Positions 51,348 to 57,989 of a DNA stretch of 64,000 bases are shown here, piece after piece. The stretch is from CALAED01 sp036378315. Lineage in GTDB: Bacteria > Actinomycetota > Actinomycetes > Streptosporangiales > Streptosporangiaceae. The DNA is taken from positions 9,286-73,285 of the forward strand of contig DASUWU010000049.1 in assembly GCA_036378315.1 (NCBI GenBank), written 5' to 3'. Made by a program: the position numbers and the translations under genes. Positions within the stretch are counted from its first letter, which is position 1; every line of letters begins with the position of its first letter. The notes under the pieces are model-generated. The model was not told where the DNA came from. It saw only the letters and a program-made list of their open reading frames with translations, and ran no database searches.

Positions 51348-52495
51348 TGGGCGACCTCCGCGAGCTGACGACCGACCTCCGTGCGCTGGTCGCCGAGGTG
51401 CGCACGCTGGTCGAGTGCGAGTCGCCGTCCGCCGACCTGTCGGCCGTCGCGCGCTCCGCCGAGGTCGTGGCGCGGATCGGCGCCGCGCACCTCGGCCGCG
51501 AGCCCGAGCGGATCGTGGTGGACGGGTGCACCCACCTGCGGTGGCGTCTGGGGGAGCCCCCGTGGCGGGTGCTGCTGCTCGGCCACCACGACACGGTATG
51601 GCCGATCGGGTCGCTGGCCACCCATCCGTGCACGCTCGACGACTCCGTACTGCGCGGCCCGGGCTGCTTCGACATGAAGGCCGGTCTGGTGATGGCGATC
51701 CGCGCCGCCGCCGGCCTCGACGGAGTGACCCTGCTCGTCACCGGGGACGAAGAGCTCGGCTCACCCGGCTCCCGCGCGCTGGTCGAAGAGGAGGCCCGCG
51801 CGGCGTCCGCCGCCCTGGTGCTGGAGGCCTCAGCCGACGCCGGCGCGCTCAAGACCGAACGCAAGGGGGTCTCGGTGTACGACGTCGGGGTGGTCGGCCG
51901 GGCCGCGCATGCCGGCCTCGATCCCCTCCGCGGGGTGAACGCCACCGTGGAGCTCGCCCACCAGGCGCTGGCGGTCAGCGCGATCGCCGACGGCGAGGTG
52001 GGCACCACGGTCACGGTGACCACGGCCCGGGCCGGCACCACCACCAATACGGTCCCCGCCGAGGGATCGTTCGCCGTGGACGTACGGGTGCGCACCCGGA
52101 GCGAACAGGCCCGGGTCGACCGAGCCATGCGGGCCCTGCGGCCGGTGCTGCCGGGGGCGCGGGTCACGGTGACCGGCGGCCCCAACCGGCCGCCGATGGA
52201 GGCGGCCGCGTCGGCGGGCCTCTTCGCGCGGGCCCAACGGATCGCCGCGCGTCTCGGCCTGCCCGAGCTGGTCTGCGCCGCGGTCGGCGGCGCGTCCGAC
52301 GGCAACCTCACCGCCGGCGTCGGCACCCCCACCCTGGACGGTCTCGGAGCGGTCGGCGGCGGCGCCCACGCGGACGACGAGCACGTTCTGGTCGATGAGC
52401 TGCCCGCCAGGACCGCGCTGCTGCGCGCCCTTGTCGAGGAGCTCCTGGGGGATTCGACGATCGGGACCTCATGGGCTGGTGGTCGGCGGTCATGA
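51347..52495 (+). CDS. M20-family amidohydrolase, candidate N-succinyl-L-amino acid hydrolase
   Basis: The 382-residue metallopeptidase has the two-metal signature of M20: H80 and D82 in LGHHDTVWP, bridging D109 in GPGCFDMKAG, catalytic E135 with E136 in TGDEELGSPG, a ligand near E160, and the C-terminal His in GGGAHADDEH. The middle lid domain (RAGTTTNTVPAEGSFAVDVR) is standard. Members hydrolyse N-acyl amino acids or dipeptides. Here it is one gene before a GNAT acyltransferase and an N-succinylamino acid racemase, so removal of succinyl from N-succinyl-L-amino acids is the likely role, by analogy with the described D-to-L conversion pathway. The ATG at 51347 overlaps the previous stop. Confidence 0.87.
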   Translation: MGDLRELTTDLRALVAEVRTLVECESPSADLSAVARSAEVVARIGAAHLGREPERIVVDGCTHLRWRLGEPPWRVLLLGHHDTVWPIGSLATHPCTLDDSVLRGPGCFDMKAGLVMAIRAAAGLDGVTLLVTGDEELGSPGSRALVEEEARAASAALVLEASADAGALKTERKGVSVYDVGVVGRAAHAGLDPLRGVNATVELAHQALAVSAIADGEVGTTVTVTTARAGTTTNTVPAEGSFAVDVRVRTRSEQARVDRAMRALRPVLPGARVTVTGGPNRPPMEAAASAGLFARAQRIAARLGLPELVCAAVGGASDGNLTAGVGTPTLDGLGAVGGGAHADDEHVLVDELPARTALLRALVEELLGDSTIGTSWAGGRRS

Positions 52496-53409
52496 AATCC
52501 CCCGACGAGCCGCGCGGAGTCGACCTCGTGACCGATGAGAGCCTCGCCCGGCCTGCCGTGCTCCCGGACCTCGACCGCGCCGTGCGCGCCGCGGACGCCG
52601 CCGCCCGGGCGGCCGGCGTATCGGTGCGCGAGCTGACACATCTGGCCGAGCTGGAGGCGGTTGTCGACCTGTTCTCCACCATCTGGGGGCGCTCCACCAA
52701 CCCGCCGATGACACTCGAGTTGCTGCGCGCCTTCACCAAGGCCGGAAACTACGTGGCGGGCGCGTTCGAGGGCGGGCAGTTGCTGGGGGCGTGCGTCGGC
52801 TTCTTCCACGCGCCCGCGGAGGACGCCCTGCACAGCCACATCGCGGGCGTCTCGAGGGCCGCCTCCGGCCGTAGCGTCGGCTTCGCACTCAAGGTGCACC
52901 AACGAGCCTGGGCGCTGATGCGCGGCGTTTCCGAAATCGCCTGGACGTTCGACCCGCTGGCGGCCCGCAACGCCTACTTCAACATCGTCAAACTGGCGGC
53001 GCGACCGGCCGAGTACCTCTTGAACTTCTACGGTGCGATGGGCGACTCGATCAACGGCGACGGCGACTCCGACCGCCTGCTGGTGCGGTGGCGGCTTCGC
53101 GAGCGCGCCGTGGTCCGCGCCTGCTCCGGGCAGCGCGTCGCCGCGATCGCCGACGACGAGATCGAGAAGGGGGCCGTGGTGGCGCTGGGCGTCGGCGAGG
53201 ACGGCGGTCCCCGCCCGGGCCGGCTCGACGGCGCGACCTCGCTCGTCGCCGTACCCGGCGACATCGAGGACCTGCGGGTGGCCGACCCGCGGCTGGCCCA
53301 GCACTGGCGGTCGGCGGTGCGGGACGCGCTGACCTCGCTGGTCGGCGACGGTGGCCGGATCGACGGGTTCGACCGCGCCGGCTGGTACGTCGTACGGAGG
53401 GTGCGATGA
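52492..53409 (+). CDS. GNAT-like acyltransferase, candidate D-amino acid N-succinyltransferase
   Basis: The 305-residue protein has a GNAT-type N-terminal fold: VRELTHLAELEAVVDLFSTI, then a strand pair YVAGAFEGGQLLGACVGFFH, and the acyl-CoA-binding region SHIAGVSRAASGRSVGFALK. The helix WALMRGVSEIAWTFDPLAAR follows, with NAYFNIVKLAARPAEYLLNF and the C-terminal part of family members found beside racemases. Such neighbours of N-succinylamino acid racemase transfer succinyl from succinyl-CoA to D-amino acids. The ATG at 52492 overlaps the M20 stop (ATGA), and the stop overlaps the racemase start, showing tight coupling. The acyl donor and substrate are inferred from context. Confidence 0.75.
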   Translation: MKSPDEPRGVDLVTDESLARPAVLPDLDRAVRAADAAARAAGVSVRELTHLAELEAVVDLFSTIWGRSTNPPMTLELLRAFTKAGNYVAGAFEGGQLLGACVGFFHAPAEDALHSHIAGVSRAASGRSVGFALKVHQRAWALMRGVSEIAWTFDPLAARNAYFNIVKLAARPAEYLLNFYGAMGDSINGDGDSDRLLVRWRLRERAVVRACSGQRVAAIADDEIEKGAVVALGVGEDGGPRPGRLDGATSLVAVPGDIEDLRVADPRLAQHWRSAVRDALTSLVGDGGRIDGFDRAGWYVVRRVR

Positions 53410-54521
53410 AGCTCACCAATGTCGAGCTGCGGCGCGTTTCGATGCCGCTGGTGGCGCCGTTCCGCACCTCCTTCGGCACCGAGACGACCCGCGACATCCT
53501 TCTCGTTCGCGTCGTGACGGACGGCGATGTCGAGGGCTGGGGCGAGTGCGTGGCGATGAGCAGCCCGCTCTACTCCTCGGAGTACGTCGACGCCGTGGCC
53601 GACGTGCTCCGCCGGTTCCTCGTGCCCGCCCTCGTGGCGGTCGGGCCGCTGAAGGCGCACGCCGTCGCCGGCCACCTCGCCCCGTTCAAGGGCCACCACA
53701 TGGCCAAGGCGGCGCTGGAGATGGCGGTGCTCGACGCGGAACTGCGCGCCGAAGGGCGTTCGTTCGGCTGCGCGCTCGGCGCCGTCCGCGACCGGGTGCC
53801 GTGCGGGGTCTCCGTCGGGATCATGGACAGCGTCCCCCAGCTCCTGGACGCCGTCGGCGGCTACGTCGCCGAAGGCTACGTCCGCATCAAGCTGAAGATC
53901 GAGCCCGGCTGGGACATCGAGCCGGTGCGCGCGGTCCGCGAGCGTTTCGGCGGCGACCTGCTGCTCCAGGTGGACGCGAACACCGCCTACACCCTCGCCG
54001 ACGCCCGGCATCTGGCCGGGCTGGATCCGTTCGAGCTGCTCCTTATCGAGCAACCACTCGACGAGGGGGACATGCTCGGCCATGCGGCACTCGCTCGGCA
54101 GATGAAGACGCCGATCTGCCTGGACGAGTCGATCACCTCGGCCCGCGATGCCGCGGCCGCGATCAGCCTGGGCGCCTGCCAGATCGTCAACATCAAGCCG
54201 GGACGGGTCGGCGGGTACCTCGAGGCGCGCCGCATCCATGACGTGTGCGCGGCGCACGGCGTACCGGTCTGGTGCGGCGGGATGCTGGAGACCGGCCTGG
54301 GCCGTGCCGCCAACCTCGCCCTCGCCGCCCTGCCCGGGTTCACCCTGCCCGGGGACACCTCCGCGTCCGGGCGCTACTACGCCGCGGACATCACAGAACC
54401 GTTCGTACTCGACCGCGGCCACCTCGATGTGCCGTCCGGGCCCGGGCTCGGGGTGACGCCGCTGCCGGAACGGCTCGCCGAGGTCACCACCGCGACCGAA
54501 TGGGTCGTCGACTTTGTGTAG
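53406..54521 (+). CDS. N-succinylamino acid racemase / o-succinylbenzoate synthase family (enolase superfamily)
   Basis: The 371-residue protein has the full catalytic set of the OSBS/N-acylamino acid racemase family: K162 and K164 in IKLKIEPG, metal ligands D190 (VDANTAY), E215 (LLIEQPLD) and D240 (CLDESI), and K264 in NIKPGRVGG. The spacing matches the Amycolatopsis enzyme. Two bases, Lys164 and Lys264, allow 1,1-proton transfer, so it can racemise N-succinyl amino acids; OSBS activity in menaquinone synthesis is common as a second activity. No other men gene is next to it. Its company (GNAT, M20, peptide importer, D-peptidase-like S12 proteins) supports the racemase role. It is the last gene of the operon. 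Confidence 0.92.
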   Translation: MKLTNVELRRVSMPLVAPFRTSFGTETTRDILLVRVVTDGDVEGWGECVAMSSPLYSSEYVDAVADVLRRFLVPALVAVGPLKAHAVAGHLAPFKGHHMAKAALEMAVLDAELRAEGRSFGCALGAVRDRVPCGVSVGIMDSVPQLLDAVGGYVAEGYVRIKLKIEPGWDIEPVRAVRERFGGDLLLQVDANTAYTLADARHLAGLDPFELLLIEQPLDEGDMLGHAALARQMKTPICLDESITSARDAAAAISLGACQIVNIKPGRVGGYLEARRIHDVCAAHGVPVWCGGMLETGLGRAANLALAALPGFTLPGDTSASGRYYAADITEPFVLDRGHLDVPSGPGLGVTPLPERLAEVTTATEWVVDFV

Positions 54522-54593
54522 CTCGACAAAAAAGTACGCCGTTGTGGGCACTTGGGCTGGTGGCCACGACGGTCGACTGCCTACCGTGGGACC

Positions 54594-56333
54594 GTGCAGC
54601 GGGCCGGCAACGCGCGTCCCCGCGCCAGCTTGGGACGCGTCCTCGACGACCTGGGCGCCACCCTGCTCGACCTCGCGTACGGCGACCCGGACCGGCACCA
54701 GGACATAGGCGGCGTCGTCATCTACGACCCGCTGGACCGACCGGTGCTGCCCCCTCATGCGCTGGTGCTCGGAGTCGGTGTCGACGCCCCGAAAGAGATC
54801 GCCGCTCTGCTGCGCGGCCTGGCTCGCGATCATGCGGCGGCGCTGGTGCTCCGCTCACCGGTCCCGCTGTCCGGAGAGGTACGGGCGGCCGCCGACGACT
54901 CGGGGGTGGCTGTGCTCGGCCTGAGCAGAGGCGCGCCGTGGGGACACCTCGGGGAGATGCTCCGCTCCCTGCTCGCCGAAGGGGACGTCGGCGAGGCGGA
55001 GCCCGAGTCGCTGGGCGGGCTGCCCTCGGGAGACCTCTTCGCGGTCGCGAACGCCATCGCGTCGCTGCTCGACGCACCGATCACCATCGAGGACCGCAGC
55101 TCACGGGTGCTGGCCTTCTCCGGCCGTCAGGACGAGGCGGACGCGTCGCGCGTCGAAGTCATTCTCGGCCGGCAGGTACCGGAGTGGATTTCCCGGATCC
55201 TCCGCGAACGGGGCGTTTTCCGCGACCTGCTGCGCAGCGATGTCCCGGTCTTCATCGAGCCCTTTCCCGACGGAGCCGGCGGCTACACCCTGCCCCGCGT
55301 CGCCATCGGGGTGCGCGCGGGCGACGAGGTGCTCGGCTCGATCTGGGCGGCGGTGCCCGGGCCGCTGAGCGGCGAGCGGAACGAGGCGCTGCGGGAGTCC
55401 GCCAAGCTGGTGGCGCTGCATCTGCTCAGGGTCAGGGCCGGCGCGGATGTGCAGCGGCGGATCCGAGCCGACCTGTTGAGTTCGGCGCTGGGGGGTGGCG
55501 TCGGCGCGGGGGAGGCGCTGGGCCGGCTCGGCCTGTCGGGCCAGCCACTCCTCGTACTCGGCCTGGCTCTGGGGGAGCGGGCCGACTCCGGCAGCGCCGC
55601 CGTGGCCCACGATCGAGAACGGCTCAGCGACGCCTTCGCCCTGCATCTGTCCGCGATCCAGCCGAGGTCGGTGACCGCCGCGATCGGTGAGGTGACCTAC
55701 GGGTTGCTTCCGCTGCACGGAGCGGCGGCGGAGGAGGTCGAGATACGCGCGGAGCGGACCCTCCAGGACTTTCTGGACCGGGTCGGCGATCGCCTGCCGT
55801 CGATCGCCGCTGTGGGCACGGTCGCGCTCGACGTGTCAGGTGTGGCTCGCAGCCGATCATGCGTGGACCGGGTCCTGCGGCTACTGCGGGATGGACGCAT
55901 CGACCGGCGGGTCGGACGCCTCGAGGAACTCCAGGGCGAGGCCCTGCTCATGGAGCTGCGTGACCTCGCCGCGGCCCGCGGAGATCGGCCGACCGGGCCG
56001 CTGGCGAGGCTCATCGAGTACGACCGGAGGCGCGGCGGCAACCTGGTGCCGACGCTGCGCGCCTGGTTGGACGCTTTCGGCGACGTCGTCGCCGCCGCCG
56101 ACTCGCTCTTCGTCCACCAGAACACCTTCCGCTACCGCCTCCGGCGGGTCGCCGAAGTCGGTGACGTCGACCTCAGCGACCCGGACCAGCGATTCGCCGC
56201 CATGCTGCAGTTGCGGGTGCTCCGCGTGGACTCCGCCGCCGGCCCGGTCCTCCCGGTTCCCCCGGTCCCCTCGGAAGCCGCCGCCGGGACGAACCGGCCG
56301 TCCCGGCCCCACAGCGGCCGCCAGCACGGCTGA
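54594..56333 (+). CDS. PucR/CdaR-family transcriptional regulator
   Basis: From the GTG at 54594 the protein has about 579 residues. It opens with an N-terminal PucR-type sensor (LGRVLDDLGATLLDLAYGDP, IYDPLDRPVLPPHALVLGVG), continues with a GAF-like region (AVANAIASLLDAPITIEDRS), a helical coupling domain, and ends with the C-terminal helix-turn-helix SLFVHQNTFRYRLRRVAEVG of the PucR family. Members often activate genes for nitrogen or amino-acid breakdown. It lies 72 bp after the racemase in the same direction. It probably controls the upstream peptide-import and D-amino-acid operon; this is inferred from adjacency. Possible in-frame starts exist earlier, at 54552. Confidence 0.87.
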   Translation: MQRAGNARPRASLGRVLDDLGATLLDLAYGDPDRHQDIGGVVIYDPLDRPVLPPHALVLGVGVDAPKEIAALLRGLARDHAAALVLRSPVPLSGEVRAAADDSGVAVLGLSRGAPWGHLGEMLRSLLAEGDVGEAEPESLGGLPSGDLFAVANAIASLLDAPITIEDRSSRVLAFSGRQDEADASRVEVILGRQVPEWISRILRERGVFRDLLRSDVPVFIEPFPDGAGGYTLPRVAIGVRAGDEVLGSIWAAVPGPLSGERNEALRESAKLVALHLLRVRAGADVQRRIRADLLSSALGGGVGAGEALGRLGLSGQPLLVLGLALGERADSGSAAVAHDRERLSDAFALHLSAIQPRSVTAAIGEVTYGLLPLHGAAAEEVEIRAERTLQDFLDRVGDRLPSIAAVGTVALDVSGVARSRSCVDRVLRLLRDGRIDRRVGRLEELQGEALLMELRDLAAARGDRPTGPLARLIEYDRRRGGNLVPTLRAWLDAFGDVVAAADSLFVHQNTFRYRLRRVAEVGDVDLSDPDQRFAAMLQLRVLRVDSAAGPVLPVPPVPSEAAAGTNRPSRPHSGRQHG

Positions 56334-56594
56334 CGGACGGCATGCCGCGAAACCAGCGGCGGCGGGTCACGGTGGCGAGCGGCGACAACATGGTCTGACA
56401 CGGGTCTCCGTGTCCGGAAATGCCGAGTGCCGTTTGCGAATGTTTTGTGCTCTCTTGCCGCGCCGGCGGGAGCGGAAGACGCAACCTGGCTCTTGTGGGC
56501 TGCTCCAGCGAAGGGCCGTTCGCCGAGAGTAAGCCACCACGTCCGGCCCACTTTGCGCCCGAATGAGGAAATCCGCGCCAAAGAGAGGACTGCC

Positions 56595-57515
56595 GTGCGA
56601 GCCATCGCCGTTCGAGACCGCGCCGCCGGTGTCGGCGGACTCTCGCTGACGGAGATGCCCTTTCCCCACGCCGCCAATAACGACGTCGTCGTGCGGGTGC
56701 ATGCGGCGGGGTTCACCCGAGGAGAGCTCGACTGGCCGGCGACATGGACCGATCGGGCCGGCCGCGACCGGACGCCGAGCGTGCCGGGACACGAGCTGTC
56801 GGGTGTCGTCGCCGCGCTGGGATACGGAACCACCGGCCTTACCGTCGGCCAGCGGGTATTCGGTCTGACCGACTGGAGCCGCGACGGCTCGCTGGCCGAG
56901 TACGCCGCGGTGGAGGCCCGCAACCTCACTCCGCTGCCGGCGGACGTCGACCACACCGTGGCCGCCGCACTGCCGATCTCCGGGTTGACCGCATGGCAGG
57001 GGCTGTTCGACCACGGCCGCCTCGCGGCAGGCCGGACCGTACTGATCCACGGCGCCGCGGGCGGTGTCGGGTCGATCGCGGTGCAGCTCGCGCGCGAGGT
57101 GGGAGCCCGAGTGATCGGCACCGGCCGGGCCGCCGACAGGGACACCGCACTCGGTCTCGGCGTGGATGCCTTCCTGGACCTGCAGGCCGATCAGCTGGAA
57201 GATGCCGGCGATGTCGACGTGGTGTTCGACGTGATCGGCGGCGACATCCTCGACCGCTCGGCCGCGCTCGTGCGCCCCGGCGGCACGCTTGTGTCCATCG
57301 CCATGCCACCCGAGGTCCAGCCCAGGGACGGGCGGGCTGTCTTCTTCGTCGTCGAACCCGATCGCGACCGGCTCGCCGACCTGGCCCGGCGGCTCAGGGA
57401 CGGACGGCTCAAGCCGATCGTCGGGGCGGTGCGGACGCTCCCCGAGGCACCCTCCGCGTTCGCCGGCGACCGGCGCGGCCCAGGCAAGACGATCATCAGG
57501 GTCACCGAAGACTGA
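56595..57515 (+). CDS. MDR-family NADP-dependent quinone oxidoreductase
   Basis: The 306-residue protein starts with GTG behind GAGAGGA. It has PSVPGHELSGVVAALGYGTT, the cofactor loop HGAAGGVGSIAVQLAREVGA and DVVFDVIGGDILDRSAALVR. It lacks zinc ligands. It is the third zeta-crystallin-like MDR in the window. The cupin lipoprotein follows after 15 bp and may share the transcript. Substrate unknown. Confidence 0.88.
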   Translation: MRAIAVRDRAAGVGGLSLTEMPFPHAANNDVVVRVHAAGFTRGELDWPATWTDRAGRDRTPSVPGHELSGVVAALGYGTTGLTVGQRVFGLTDWSRDGSLAEYAAVEARNLTPLPADVDHTVAAALPISGLTAWQGLFDHGRLAAGRTVLIHGAAGGVGSIAVQLAREVGARVIGTGRAADRDTALGLGVDAFLDLQADQLEDAGDVDVVFDVIGGDILDRSAALVRPGGTLVSIAMPPEVQPRDGRAVFFVVEPDRDRLADLARRLRDGRLKPIVGAVRTLPEAPSAFAGDRRGPGKTIIRVTED

Positions 57516-57530
57516 GACGGGAGGGCGGTC

Positions 57531-57989
57531 ATGATCAGAAAACGGTGGGTCGGTGGCTTTCTGGCTGCCGGCATGGTGGCGACGGCCACCGCATGCGCCC
57601 CCGCGGCAGCAGAGCACAAGAGTGCGAAGGCGCCTGCTGCCGTCACGGTTTCGAAGGCACCGTCCGAGACGCAATCGCCTTTGCTCCAGCAGGCGCTTCC
57701 GAATGTCAAGGGCAAGACGTTCACCTCGGTGATCGTTAGCTTCCCGCCCGCCGCACGCGCGGTGCCGCATCGGCACGGCGCGGCGTTCGTTTACGCCTAC
57801 GTGCTCGAGGGCACTGTGCGCAGCCAGCTCGCCGGCGAGCCGGCGCGTACGTACCACCAGGGCGAGAACTGGGTCGAGCCGCCGGGCGCCCACCATCTGC
57901 GCACGGACAACACCAGCCAGACGCAACCGGCGAAGCTGCTGGTCGTCTTCATCTCCAACACGGGCGACAAGCTCAAGGTCGACGATTAG
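57531..57989 (+). CDS. Cupin-domain lipoprotein
   Basis: The 152-residue protein has a lipoprotein signal with Cys22 (VATATAC) and a cupin barrel: VPHRHGAAFVYAYVLEGTVR carries the first motif with two His, and WVEPPGAHHLRTDNTS the second, so a metal site is plausible. It sits outside the membrane, anchored to lipid. The function is not assigned; related secreted cupins handle small oxidised compounds. GGGAGGGCGG precedes the ATG. It is 15 bp after the MDR gene, which hints at a shared oxidative role. Its end overlaps the convergent KAP gene by 4 bp. Confidence 0.8.
   Translation: MIRKRWVGGFLAAGMVATATACAPAAAEHKSAKAPAAVTVSKAPSETQSPLLQQALPNVKGKTFTSVIVSFPPAARAVPHRHGAAFVYAYVLEGTVRSQLAGEPARTYHQGENWVEPPGAHHLRTDNTSQTQPAKLLVVFISNTGDKLKVDD

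Noticed and set aside
53406..54521. Racemase as a menaquinone-pathway menC gene
   Set aside because: No other men gene is adjacent and the operon holds GNAT, M20 and peptide-import genes. OSBS activity may still exist as a side activity, so it was not used as the primary call.
53028..54833. 601-codon minus-strand open frame over the racemase
   Set aside because: The plus strand encodes all five catalytic residues of the enolase-superfamily enzyme; the minus frame has none.
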